This document shows positions 17,166 to 30,688 of a stretch of 64,000 bases of DNA, in pieces. The stretch spans positions 44,206 to 108,205 of the forward strand of contig CAJNOL010000723.1 of assembly GCA_905250125.1 (NCBI GenBank), written 5' to 3'. The notes beneath the pieces were generated by a model. The model worked only from the letters and a program-made list of their open reading frames with translations. It made no database searches and was not told where the DNA came from. Every line of letters starts with the position of its first letter. The first letter of the stretch is position 1. This stretch comes from Rotaria sordida (lineage: Eukaryota > Rotifera > Eurotatoria > Philodinida > Philodinidae). Both the position numbers and the translations under genes were made by a program.

Positions 17166-19639
17166 ATGTCATCGAATTATATGCTCTTCCGATATGTTTT
17201 TTCAATAATAAATATGTGTTTTTTTGTGAGTTTAAATTTCAGTTTTTTTTTTAAAATTATAAATAAAAAGTTTTTCAAACAGGCCTTGGCTGTTGCAATT
17301 GTTATATGTAGTTGGTTGTTACATTTAAAATCTTCTGACTATGGTCCTTTAATGGGAAATCAATGGTTTACTGCACCTGTTGTATTGATTATCTCAGGTT
17401 TTTAGATTAATTAATAACCTTGATTCAGTATTCATTGATTGAATTGATGTTTGTTTTATTTGTTTTTAGCGAAATTTTCAATGTTACTTGGTCTTATTGG
17501 ATGTCTTGGTGCTTGGTTTGAGAAAAAACCTTTGCTTTTTATTGTAATGAAAAAACAAAAATTTTTTTTTTTCTTGAAAATTTGATATTTGTTTTTTTTA
17601 ACTGTCTATTAGTATATTATAACGATGGTTTTAATTTTCGCTGGATTATTAGTTGGTGTCGTATTTGTTATCGCTTTAAATGAACAAGTAAGTTGAAATT
17701 TTAGTTTTTATTTTGTAATTTAATTGTTTAATTTTTTTTTTCTCATAAAGGTAGCAATATCTGCTCGAAAAGACTTATTGGATAATATTCGTCAATATCC
17801 ATATGAAGAAAATACTTTTCGTAAAAAAATGGATCCAATTCAAAGAAGAGTAAAATTCGAAAAATAAATAAAAATTATTTAATTTAAAATTTCGTTTGTT
17901 TTTAGCTTCATTGTTGTGGTATTGATGAATATCGTGATTGGTTTAATACTGATATTTGGTCGGGACAGACTTATGTTCCTGATACATGTTGTATTGAAGA
18001 AAAACTTGATTGTGGAAAACAAATAACTGCTAATGTAACTAATGGATTGATTTATACAGAGGTATGTTTGAAATAAAACAATACGATTTGAAATAGTTTA
18101 TGAAGCTTTTTTTTTTTTTCTTTCTTATGTAGGGTTGTTTTAATATGATTCAGATTGAAATTAATCGAAACTTAATGATTGTTGGTATACTTTCTTTTGT
18201 TCTTGTTTTTGTTGAAGTAAGTTTATATTTCTTTTGTTTAAAACATGAGAGAATATGATTAATCATTTTATAATATTAATCATTTATTATCTCTCTTTAT
18301 CAGATATCCAACATAGATGAGAAGGGGTGTGTTCATATTACTGATTGTTATCTTATCATCGTATTTGATACGGATGCATGATTAATGATCAATTGAATGA
18401 ACATGGGAAATTTAATCGAGTTCGATTGACGTATCATCCATCTATACATTTGTTTTTAATAAGTTTTGTCTTGAGAGATATAATTAGTTTGACTATGGTA
18501 CTAAAAAAGACAAGCAGAAAACATCGATATGTCAATTGATTAACTGTCGTTAGTCCTTTATATATGTATATATTAGTGAAAAAGATCAGATAACTATTGT
18601 ATCAATTGAGCGTGGTAATCATAGAAGTTTATATAGTCAATTTGTGATTAATATTTTTTTGTCTTCATTGTATTAGTAGAAGATAATATTCATTGGTTAT
18701 TGGTTGTATGCATGCGCACAGGGACGTCCTGCGGTCGCTAGAATTGGTGCGAGGAGTGGAGGGAGTGATGACTCAGAAGCTTGATCAGAAGTTTTTTTTA
18801 GAAATTGATTAGCAGAAAAAAACCAATAGAACACTCGAGAAACATGAAAATTTATCAAGATTGGGAGAGGGTCATCCGCACATGATGCTCCTGCATATTC
18901 GGATTGGTTCTTTTGTAATTACGATTATACCGTTTAGTTGAGTTCTGCAAGAATATGGATATTAATACTCGCTCCTTCACGAAGAAGTCATACTTAATGA
19001 TATAACTAAAAACTTGCTCTTTTGAAGGTTACTGCAGATTACTAATAAAGATGATAAGTTCTTCATTGTCTTCCTATTCCATTTTAATGATATCCTAAAT
19101 CATCTTAGCTAGAAGAAACGTTAAAATTCACATATATTATTAAAGAAAACAATGAGTGTAAGTTTAAATCGAAGTTGTTGCGGCTCCTCGGCTCTAGCAA
19201 CGTTAGAAGGTGCATCAGTGATAACAATGCTGTGGGTTCTAACTAGTCTAAATATTGTCAACCACTTGGGAGGGCGATAGTATTAGTCATCTAGCAGAGT
19301 CAGAATACGACAAACATAGAAGAATGGGGAAATAATTGAATTTTAAGTATAGGCAAAACTCAACAGTATATGTTAAAGTTCGGTTTGTGAATTTCGTACT
19401 TTAATCCCTCATTAGAGCTACACTGAGAAATTTTTCAGAGAATGCAACAAAATGTCTAAAAAAAAATAACAACAAAAATAATTCGTAATTTTTTTTTGCA
19501 AGACTTGAGTGATTTAGTTTTTTTCCTAACAACATTTTATATTTTTTGCTTATTTTTATTTGTTTTTTTAAAGGGTTTTTGTATTGTTGCTGCTCTTGGT
19601 CTACTTTGTTATCTTCGTCAACGTGATAGTTATATATGA
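17166..19639 (+). CDS. Tetraspanin
   Basis: Four-pass membrane protein that organises tetraspanin-enriched microdomains. Eight exons: 17166-17225, 17283-17397, 17470-17543, 17613-17687, 17751-17849, 17906-18061, 18133-18216, 19574-19639; 729 nt, 242 aa, normal for the family. TM1 is FRYVFSIINMCFFALAVAIV; TM2-TM3 include MLLGLIGCLGAW and MVLIFAGLLVGVVFVIAL. The large extracellular loop carries the diagnostic CCG (LHCCGIDEYRDW) plus TCC and two more Cys, six in all; TM4 is followed by a short tail ending RQRDSYI. The ATG at 17166 is chosen because it gives the usual short N-terminus before TM1. The last intron (18217-19573, 1.36 kb) is unusually long. Which tetraspanin subgroup it belongs to cannot be told by eye. 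Confidence 0.93.
18217..19573 (+). other. Long last intron of the tetraspanin gene
   Basis: A 1.36-kb intron in a gene whose other introns are 56-72 bp. It includes a relatively GC-rich block starting CAGGGACGTCCTGCGGTCGC near 18719 that looks like the end of a decayed transposable element, but no matching opposite end was found. No exon is required within it. Confidence 0.5.
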
Positions 19640-20006
19640 AACATATATATATATATATATAAATATATATAATAGTTGTCACTGTAATTAAATAAGCTTA
19701 TTTCGTTCAGATACACTTTATTGTTTTGATTTTTCATACGATCTCATAATCATTTTGTTCATTAACTAATGCGACATTGTTTCTTTTTTCTTTTTTTTTC
19801 GTGTGTTTTTTATTGGGTAGTTTTCTTACTGTTTTTCTTTTAAGTGTCTGCTCAACAGTGTATGGATGATTTTATAATTCTTTTTTTTTGTTCGCGTTTG
19901 TTTTCATTTTGAAATGATTTAAAGTAAAATTTAAGCGTTTAGTTAATGAATCACAATAAATGTGCTAATATAATTTGCAGATGATTTGAAGAAAAAAAAT
20001 TAGGCA

Positions 20007-23000
20007 ATGGAAACAAAACGTTTTATTATTCTTATTCTTTTAAGTCATTTAGTATTATTTTATTCAATATTTGATGTTTATTTTACATCACCAATTAATC
20101 ATGGAATGCCAGTACATCGTTCAACTCAATCACCACGTGCTAAACGTCTTGTACTTTTTGTTGCTGATGGTCTTCGTGCTGATAAATTGTTTCAACAATT
20201 GAATAATACACCTTATCTTAATTCTATTATTCAGAATAGAACAAGTTTGAGTGGTATTTCACATACACGTGTACCAACAGAATCGCGACCGGGTCATGTT
20301 GCAATTATTTCTGGTTTCTATGAAGATGTATCAGCTGTTACACGTGGATGGAAAGAAAATCCAGGTGAGAATAAATCATGTGTTTTTATTGTTATATATA
20401 AATGAATTATCAAAAATTATGATCTTCGATTTTTTCGTAAAAGAAAATATTGTAATATTTAGTTATTCTCCTAAAGTAATGATCATCATGAAACACTTTG
20501 TGAAATTTTAAGCAAGATTTATGCAGCGGGACAGAAGATTGGAAGAGATGTAAAGAAATATTTTAATTTACTATCTCTATTGAATAGAATCATAGTTCCA
20601 ATTAATCTTCTAACCTATCATAGATAAATATCCGTACAAATGTCAAGACCTGTTGTATTCGAACAGAAAATACTGGAAGCCTAACTGTTTAATTCACAGA
20701 TAGAGCAAAGTATGTCATTTGAAATGCATATTCAAAATAAAATTTGGGATGTAGTTTAAGACATTGAAATGATTTATTACTAAGGTGAATATTTTTGCGC
20801 TTTTTCTTTTTTTAACATACATTATGTTGACAACAAAAGAAATTTGTGGAATCTAAGTTGTCTGAAAATTGATTTTCTATTTTTCTGCATAGCTAAAGTA
20901 GCTAGCAATCATCGTTAAAAGCAAAAACAGTCGACTCTACAGTTTTTATGAAAGTTTTAAGCACTTGTAAGAACACAAATTCTTGAAGATGTGCAATTTT
21001 TAAAGTCCTACATGAATATGTATGAAACATTGAAAAAACATATCGTATTGAACTTATACATGATGGAAGGAAAATTACGTAAAAAGTTGCTCTTGATGCT
21101 AATTTCGATGTAATTAAAAGCTTCAATAAGTCGGAAGGACTGCATTCATTTGACTTGAGTTCTATGTAGCTACTTAAACTTGATATCTCATTTGAAAGTA
21201 TTAAAACAAAAACATAGTCAGGATATGAAAGAATTCCTTATTTTATCTTCATAACAAGTGATTTTTTAACCCTTTCAAAAAACATAAAAATTTACTGTCT
21301 TAAACTACTTCATAAATTTTATTTTAAATATGCATTTTAAAGTACATACTTTACTCTATTTACGAGTGAAAAACTTAGGTTTCTAGCATTTCCCGTTCAA
21401 ATACACCAGATCTCAACGTTTGTGCGGATACTTATGCCATTCTATGTAATTCGAATCGGACACAAACCATCGGTATATTAGCAGTAGTGCGAACGAACGT
21501 ACGATTTGGGACCAGTGACTTGATATTAGAGTTGTCCATCGTGGCTGGAAATCAATTGCGACAATAGGAACGGAAAACTCGTATGTCGTTGCCGTGACGG
21601 TATTCAAAAACACATGTTTTGAATTCCACGGTTGTGAACTAGAACAATTATTACTAATTTGTGAGATTCATCGAGTCTCAAAGTGATATATTTGTGAATA
21701 CTAAAATTCCGTGCAAATTCATACAGATTTGCAATGTCCTTCATAAAAACTCTGTCACTGTCGTGATGGACATCTCTACTGGATATTCGTTTATTTGAAA
21801 ACGGGATATTAGAAGCCTTGAGAAGATTTTGTAAACATAGAACATAAAATTCTCTACCTAATGATGCTAAATACTTTACATTTAGCATCGAACTTGATGA
21901 GCACAAGCTTGCACAAATCGTTAGATATCCGCAGGAAATTGCAATTAAGCAGCTATCAATCTTTTCAATTTTTCATCGACAACAAAAACTTATTTAAAAA
22001 ATAAAGTTCACATTTTTGTAGAGCGAAAAATTCTCTACTGAATGATCTAAGCTCGCAAGAAAATTCATCGACATCATTACTCTGATTTCTGTAAAGTTAT
22101 TATCCAATTCTATGATATTTTCATTTTTCTAGTTGAATTTGATTCAATATTTAATCGAAGTACATATACATTTGGTTTTGGTAGTCCTGATATAGTTCCA
22201 ATGTTTAAACGTGGTCAATCTTATGAACATTTTTATATTGAATGTTATGGTGCAGATAATGAAGAATTTGGTAATGAGCGTGCTCATGAATTAGATCTTT
22301 GGGTTGAAAGACAATTTGAAAAATTTTTATTAAATAATACACTTAAAAATGAATTACATAAAGATAAAATAATCTTCTTTTTTCATTTAATTGGTATTGA
22401 TACAAATGGTCATTCATATAAACCATGGTCAAATATTTATATGAAAAATATTCATATTGTCGATGGAATTATTCAACGATTAGAAAATTTAATTGAAAAT
22501 TATTATAAATATGATCAAAAAACTACATATGTATTTACATCAGATCATGGTAAATTAATTTATTTCGAACGAAAAAAAAAATATATAACGAACTAAAACA
22601 AATTTCTCTTTTAGGTATGACTGATTGGGGTTCACATGGTGCTGGTGATGATACAGAAACATTAACACCATTAATTATTTGGGGTTCAGGTATTCGTTCA
22701 TCACGTCATACAGATGTTCATATTGAACAAGCAGATTTATGTCCATTAATGTCTTATTTTCTTGGACTTGATTATTCAATAAATTCAGTTGGTCGTTTAC
22801 CAATTGATTATTTATTACCTGTTGATGAAGATCTTCTTCAAGCTTATCTTCAAAATGCTCGACAATTACTTGAACAAGTACATAAACAATATGATTTATT
22901 AAAACAACGTTTATTATTTTTTAAATCATATGATTTAAATGAAGAAAAATTTTTTAAACGTATGGAAACAGTTGAAGGTTATATGAATTTATATCAAATT

Positions 23001-25120
23001 CGAGATGATATTAAAGGTAAACAAAAAAAAAAAAATAAGAAACTCTATTGACATTTTTTTTATTTTTTCTTTTTGAAATAGATTTTATGCATCGTGTTGC
23101 TTTAGCTAGTCATTATTATCATACGTATCGACGTTTTCTACTTAGTATATTAATTATTGTTGGATTTTTGACATCTATTTGTACGATATTATATCAATTA
23201 AATCCAATGAAACCATTATCATCATCAATAGCTTTGTTATGTAAAATAATATCAATTTTTATTTTTATTCTTTTGATAATTGAACAATCACCTTGGACAC
23301 ATTTATTATATCCAGCACTTGTTTGTATACATATATGGCTTTCAGCTAATTTTGCTATTAATTGGATACGACAAAAAGTTTTTAGTCAGATAAAATATAT
23401 TTCATTTTGGTTAAATTTATTTATGATTGGAATTTTTTTACAAACATATATTTTACCATTTTTTTATCGTTGGACAATGTCAATAGGAGTTTTCTTATTA
23501 TTTATTGATGCTATACGACGTTGGCAAGGGTAAATAACAAAAAAAAAAAACAAACATTAGATTGAATTCGATTGAGAGAAAAAAAGAAAGCTGTTAGCAC
23601 AATTCGTGTGAGAATAAAATGTGAAACATGTTGTAGTTTGTATTGCTAATCACAGGAAGATTCTTTTGCTTAGTCTTTCAACAATGTAATAAGGAAGTAA
23701 TTCATATATTACAACGAGACGTTAGTGATATACGGTATTTGATGGTATACTCAATAACATGTGTAAATTTCTATCCTATATACTTGAACACTTCTTTTAG
23801 ATTGTGTTTCACAAAAATAGATGTATGACATGAAATATTTGGATTCTAAAATTCATTAGAATCAGTTTTTTTATTAATATGATTAGTTGAAATTTTGTTT
23901 ATAATTAATATGAAGGATTTATATTTATATGAAATAAGATTTAAACATAAACCCAGGCGACAAAGATAAAATTTTTATCTTGTAAAAATTCAAGAGAGAA
24001 AAAAGGTTAAAATTCTTCCGAAAATCGAATTTTTATCATAGGAAGATACGCCGAGATCTTCACTTTTCGAATATATCTAGTATGTCAGAAGATAGTAAGA
24101 TTTTAACTCTTTGACGGCAAAGTCGAAATATAATAAAACAGGCCTTTTCAAAGTATTACCATGTTAACAATAGATTTTTATTCTATGCGAACGATTTCTT
24201 TGTTTAGATCTTTATTACATGATCGTCGTCGATTAGCATATGGAATTTTACTTTTAATTATTCTTATTTTTCCATTTTTACCAACAGTTGGTACAATTAA
24301 AATAACATTATCATGGTGTACTGTATTATCTGGTATAATAACATTAATATTACATTATCTTTATTTTAAATCTGATTCTCAACAATTATATATTTATTAT
24401 ATTCAACGTATTTGTTTAATACTAGCTATAATTGATAATTATTTTGTACATAATTTATCAATTCGTTCACCATTAATTCATATACTTAGTTGGATTCTTT
24501 TAATAATTTCATGTTTTTTACCATTTTTTTCTTTATCAATATATCGTTTAAAACGACTTATTATTATATTTACATCAATTTTAACAATTTATATTTTATT
24601 ATCAACACAATATGAATCATTATTTGTTTTATTTCTTTGTTTATTAATGTTAACATGGATTATAACATATGAACAACAACAACAACAAGAAAATATTCGT
24701 TTATTTACATTTCAATCATTACTTTTTATTTTTCTTGCTTTTTTTGGTACAGGAAATTTTGCATCAATTAATTCATTTGATCCATCTATTGTTTATTGTT
24801 TTTTAACAATATTTAATCCATTTTTAATGGGTTTTGTTATTATATTTAAATATATATTACCAATACTTATTGTTACATGTGCAACAGCATATATTATAAA
24901 AAATCCTGATATGATTAAAAATTTTCGTTTATATACATTAATTATATGTGATTTATTAGCACTTGAATTATTTTTTTTTATTAAAACTGAAGGTAGTTGG
25001 TTAGATATTGGTGAAAGTATAAGTCGTTATGTTATACTTATGGCAATGATTGTTATTTTAATAGCATTCCATTTTCTTGCAAGTTTATTATTAAGAAAAG
25101 AATTATATTTACCAAAATGA
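20007..25120 (+). CDS. PIGN: GPI ethanolamine phosphate transferase 1 (PIG-N)
   Basis: ER-membrane enzyme that adds ethanolamine phosphate to the first mannose of GPI anchors. Five exons: 20007-20364, 22133-22549, 22615-23016, 23082-23529, 24208-25120; 2538 nt, 845 aa (human 931). An N-terminal signal anchor is followed by an alkaline-phosphatase-fold lumenal domain: [10 protein letters not shown] (metal ligand), [11 protein letters not shown] (nucleophile Thr), [15 protein letters not shown], and TSDHG joined across an intron to [18 protein letters not shown]. All expected metal-site residues are visible. From about residue 400 the protein is a multi-pass membrane region with many Ile/Leu/Phe segments, matching the PigN C-terminal domain. 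Introns 1 (1.77 kb) and 4 (0.68 kb) are long; the other two are 65 bp. An AG acceptor (TTTGCAG, ending 19980) lies 26 bases before the ATG. Confidence 0.95.
20365..22132 (+). other. First intron of PIGN with an antisense coding-like patch
   Basis: A 1.77-kb intron. Between about 21410 and 21906 the base composition is less AT-biased and two adjacent minus-strand open frames (66 and 100 codons) read like ordinary protein. I recognise no family. It may be the remnant of an inserted gene or element; the evidence is composition only. Confidence 0.35.
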
Positions 25121-26624
25121 ACAATATTTAAAATAAATTGTGATGTTTTTTTTTTGTGTTCTCGGAGAAATTATTTGATAAATAAAATCATCTATGAATT
25201 GAAGATAAATATACATCTAATATTAAAGAAAAATAACGAAGATATATTAAGAATTAATAGTTAATCATTCTCATTTTTCATCAGATGTATTCGAGAAATG
25301 CACCGAATCCAAAGGATCAGATTCGATCTAGGTTGTAGTTATTTTCAGATAGTTAATAAAAAGAAGAAGTAAGTTAATAGAAAAGATTTCAAGGCTGACT
25401 ACGGTAGATCTACATACAGTGAAATAAATAATTCAAAAACTGAAGAGCTACAAGCATCCTAAAAGCAAGTGAACGATGTTCATAAACACCTAAATATGAC
25501 AAATTCTTCAAAGGCTTTCATGATTACCGATATAGCTTATGAAATGCTTGAGCAATTATATAAATATTCGACATTTTCAGAGCTAATTAGTCAGTTCTTG
25601 AACGTCGAACCAGAGTTCGGATTTGATGCATGCTTGACAAGGAGATAAAGGCAAAAATTTCATATTTCACCATCATTCAAAGGATATACCAAAGCTATCC
25701 TCTAGAACTTCTTAGCTATTTCCAATCTACTATCAACATATGTTACGAGTATATTAGTCGAAATTCATTATACATAAGTGTGTCTGATAATAATGAATTA
25801 CAATGATGTATTTGCACTTTATTGTTAGAAAGTTTGATATAGAATGAACCCAAATTGTTATGATCGCGACACGTACTTATACTACACTTAAAATAGTTAA
25901 GAATTTTCCAAGAATGTCCTTGATATACTCTTGGAATATCCTGAAGTACGGAATCTTCGCGTTTTCCTTCTTGATATTTAATCACTTCTGTTCTTTGATA
26001 TCTGTTCTCATATGTTTGTAGCAACGACAAAACTCTTATGAATTATATTTTAATATACAGTATAATATTGACGTTTATTTTTAAACGCATTTTTTTGAAT
26101 AACATGTTTGCGTAGATCATTTTATACTTCATGGGTTATATTATCTATTTAAGAATATATAATATTGAATTACGTTAATGACAAGATTATTATCATGATG
26201 TGAATGCTATTGAATGCATAGTGTATAGAATATTATTAAATAAAAAATTAGAAAAAAGAAGTAATTCAAAAGCACAATGTGAACTAGAGAATGAAGCTAA
26301 TAGAACACGCAATGATCTATCAATAAATGTTATTCATGTACACTTTGAAAAAAAATCCAGGCGTTATAACAATACTTTGTATCTTTATCTGAAGCCTAGA
26401 TTTGTATTATAAGTATCTACTATTATATTATTCATATATATCCGAAGAAATTTGTTTCAACTATAAACTGTATATTTTTCTATATCTGTTTATTTTACAT
26501 ATACAAGCATAAGTTGACTGCATGTTATATACATATGTTAAACCCTCGATTGAAACTTTATTCGATTGCTTTCGTTCTTTGTTTATTTATGATATGTTAC
26601 TATGTATCGATCTATAGAATGATA
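25121..26624. other. Intergenic region, no gene recognised
   Basis: 1.5 kb between PIGN and the assembly gap. A minus-strand open frame at 25743-26030 (95 codons) is less AT-biased than its surroundings but has no recognisable motif, and the frame at 26200-26412 is Asn/Lys-rich. Neither is called as a gene. Confidence 0.45.
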
Positions 26625-26634
26625 NNNNNNNNNN
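26625..26634. other. Assembly gap of 10 N
   Basis: Ten undetermined bases lie directly before the ATG at 26635. The gap size is probably nominal, so upstream exons or the promoter of the next gene could be missing, and the two sides may not be truly adjacent. Confidence 0.99.
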
Positions 26635-28147
26635 ATGACTTCATTAATAATTACTTGTTTGCTATTAGTAATTGTCAATTTAACAAAATCAGATTTATCT
26701 CAAAATAATGAACAAAATATATTTGCACGTTTTTATTCTAATTTTGTTCAATTATATCGACCAGTATTATCAAAATCATATTCATCAGAATTAAATTATG
26801 AACAATCAATTGAACATTATCGATTTGTATTTAATGAAAAAGAATATTCAAAAATATCTGAAGAATCTATAATAATGTTAAATACAAATATTATTGAACG
26901 AACAATTATTTATCATCCAACACCAAATTTTGAAATCATTGGCACACGATATTTTTATCATCGTAATCCAAAAGAAAATGATAGTATTGAAATTGAACTT
27001 ATTAATCCAATAGATTATATCTTTCGTAATGTTCAAAAACCAGATCATTATTTCTATTTATCATCATTTGATAGTCTTGAATATTTAACAGAAGTACCTA
27101 TTATGCCATATTATGAAGTTATATTCAATTGTACATCATTATTTTCAATAGATAAACAAATTCGACCACCACTTTTATCATATATTAACAAAAATATTCA
27201 ATGGACACCTCGATATGTACTCGATTTATCATTATTTAATACTGATAAACAACCAACAATGCACGCCTATGCTGATATTCGTAATCATGGTGAACAATCT
27301 ATTGTTATAAAAGAAGCTGAATTTATTGCTGGTAAAATATTATCTCTTTATTTCTTTTATTTTTATTTTTTATTTTTGGTCTTTAGGAGATATAAATTTA
27401 TATCAAAAACCAATGGAATATTTACGTGCGGATTCATCGTATGCAAAAAGAATGTATATTCCTGAATCATCGGGTGGAACTGACAATAGTTTTATTCATC
27501 CATTAGATGAACAAGCTAGTGGTACACATATATATGAATTATCATTACCATCATCGATTACATTAATACCACGTTCAATAAAATCAATAAAATTCTTTGA
27601 AACAAATGTTACAATTGAACGATTTCTTTATTATTCATCTGTATTTTCAACTGTAAATTCTCATGGTAAATTATTAAATTCATTTAATTTAACATCACAT
27701 AATAATTTTATTCCTAATGGTTTTTTAACATTACATGAACAAGGAAGATTTATTGGTCAAATATATTTACCAGATATAACTCAAGGTGAAACATATACAA
27801 TGAAATTTGGTTATGATGCTGATGTTATATATCGTCGACAAGTTAAAATACTTGAAGATAATAAAAAAAGTAAATTTATAACATATAATGTTGAATATAT
27901 ATTCGAAAATTATAAATTATCTCATGATGTTCATTTATATTTTATTGAATCATTTACATCATTAAAATATTTTCAAATAAAAAATATTTCAATATCAAAT
28001 GATAATAAAAATTTACCAGATCTTATATCCTATGGTACTGATTTACGAGGATATATGATTATTCCATGTCAACGTATTCCAAAAATTATTAGTTATAATT
28101 TAATTACATACAAAATTAAATCAAAATTATATATTCATGAACAATAA
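26635..28147 (+). CDS. Secreted protein with a DUF4139-like segment
   Basis: Two exons, 26635-27331 and 27387-28147, give 1458 nt and 485 aa. The N-terminus is a good signal peptide (MTSLIITCLLLVIVNL...), and there is no later membrane segment, so the product is probably secreted or lumenal. Around residues 190-240 the stretch WTPRYVLDLSLF ... AYADIRNHGEQ ... KEAEFIAGDINL resembles the core of DUF4139 proteins, a beta-rich family of unknown function. This match is from memory and weak. The rest (SSITLIPRSIKSIKF, TYTMKFGYDADVIYRR) also looks like a beta-sandwich protein. The start codon abuts the 10-N gap, so an upstream start cannot be excluded. That it is a real gene is well supported by the long frames and clean splice. 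Confidence 0.6.
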
Positions 28148-30688
28148 AAGATTTTTATTATGTTTGTTTAATTTCTATTTCTATCAAAAAAATAAATAAA
28201 TCATTTCTATTTTCTATCCAAATAAAACAAAAATTATATGAAAAATGATTTTAATAATATTGATTTAACAGTCAAACAGCATAGATATTACTTTATAATA
28301 TATTGAATTACATGAATATTCATAGTAAAATGAGTATAACATATAGATAAGGAAAAAAAAAGTTCATGATTAATCTTCTGAAAAAAGAAAATTAGTTTTA
28401 TATTCCAATGAAATTTTATCTTTTGTAGATGTTTGGTTATAAAGATTAAATGAGAGCACATATTGAATTAAATCTTTTCTTCTTGTAGTTCTGTCAGTCT
28501 AATATAAATAAAAAGGATATGTTCTCTATTTAAAGATCATTAATTAAAATAGCTTGTTATATTTTGATTAGCTTTTTATGCAACCATGAAAATATTACGA
28601 TAAAATTAAAACAAAAAAGAAAAGAAAAAGATGATTAATATTCAACATGACACTTGTTTAATTCTTTAAGTCCTGAATTTTTTCTACTAAACCAAATTTG
28701 ATGAAACTCGGTATAAACCAATTAGATGACATTATGAAGTATATGGTTAAATTATAATTAAGGAAATACGTGATTATATGAAGATTAAAACATTTTTGTT
28801 ATTGTTGAATTTAAAAAAAAAATAATTGCTATTATAATTATTGAAACATATATTTATGTCATTACTGATGCACAGAGTTTTTATGATGCAATAAAAAACA
28901 ATTTTTTACACAAAGATCAATACAACAAAGGTTACAAATTCTATTCGTTCTTTTTTCTCTTCCTTTTGTGCTTGAATAAGCACATCGACGATAATTTGAA
29001 ATAACCTTTCGCATGTGAGCCGAAAGTTATGATTTTTCAGAACTCTCTGTGTTACTTATGTTCCTTTCAATGCGTATCTTCTTCTAATTACTTATTGCCA
29101 AAGATTTTCTTACCATTTTTTCTACTACAATAATTATCTCCGAGTACAAAACTAATAAACGACACATATTGTAAATATTCTCGAGTACTAAATTGGTCAA
29201 ATCAGTAGTCTCGATATGAATAACCTATGCTGACTCGATGTTCGGACATACATCGACATTGCGTATTATATGTACAGAAGACAATTCTATAGTTGAGGAC
29301 TGATATAAATAAATAAAAATGAATTTAATCTTTTGCAAAGTACGAAACTATCATAGTGTCTCAGATATATCTCATAGATATAGATTTTGAAGACAAGAAA
29401 AATAAAAACAATTTTTTAAATCTAGGTTTTGGGATTAAAATATTTTTTGGTGCAATTTTCAATGTCCTCCATACACCTTATCATCCGTGCAATCTTGCAC
29501 GAACCTCTGCTAGCTTTTAACATTTATTGAAAATATTTCTCCATGATTCTCAAAAACTCGAGGATTAGAAAGTTCTCAAGGTGGTACATATGTGTACTAC
29601 CAGAACTCAGAGGGTTAATTGATGTTTCTAGTGAAGAAAAAAAAAACAAAACAATCTTATGAAAGAAATATATTCATTTTAATTTAACGTATTCATTAAT
29701 ATTTTGTGAAAAAAAACAATTAATATAATGATACATTTCTATGGTACTATTTTTTATCGAGTATTCATGATATTTTTCAATTTGTTGCATTCATGACTCT
29801 TTTTCTCCAACTTTTATGTTAATTTAACGATATTTGCAAACTCAGTTCTGTAATTGTTCAATCACGTGAGATTCATCTATCTGTTTACTAGATTAACGTA
29901 CATTTGAAGAAGTTCACCATGACCAATATGAAATTAAAATAAATAAGAAAAACAAAACTGCTCTATGCGTACTGATTTTGACATTACAATTAAAATTTCA
30001 ACAGTTTGAGTTTGAATATATATAAATAAACTTGTTTATAAAATTTTAATAGAAAACCTGTTATTTTCAATTCATACGTATTTAATGAACTTTCATTGAA
30101 ACAGTTTTGGTTAGGTAATACGAGTATCAATTTCGGATAGGATTTCTTCGTTTACATCAAAAGAAAATAAGTATTATTATTTGTTAATTATGTATAAAAG
30201 ATATTTATGAATAATTAATAAAACAAAAGAATAGAATAGAATATGATATCAAATTACAAGAAAGTTTAGGTTAGATTTCAATATTTTTATTTTATCATAA
30301 AAAAAATTTATTCTTTTTTACTCGGCATTATTATAATTAATCAGGTTATTAGATCTCAACAAACATCTATATTCTTTAGTTAGTCTTGTGAAAAAGACTA
30401 TAATGAAAGCAGAAAATGAGAAAAATAATCATAGAGAAAAGACAACTATGATCTAGAGCAGAATTAGATTAACTAGAAAGAATAAATAAATCTTCAATGT
30501 TAAAACTCCTTTGATTCTTCTATTTTTTTTTCTTACGTTCGTAAGTTTTCTATTTTTATACCTCTCTAGTTTATATAATTTGACATAATATTTTTCTCTT
30601 TCACATTTCACTTTAGAGCAGTTTTCTTTATGTAATTATTATTTCTTTTTACACTAATAGCTGAAAAAAATATTACATATTTTATACA
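28148..30688. other. Intergenic region, 2.5 kb
   Basis: AT-rich with no convincing open frames, repeats or RNA genes seen. The last few hundred bases should contain the opsin promoter and 5' UTR. Confidence 0.5.
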
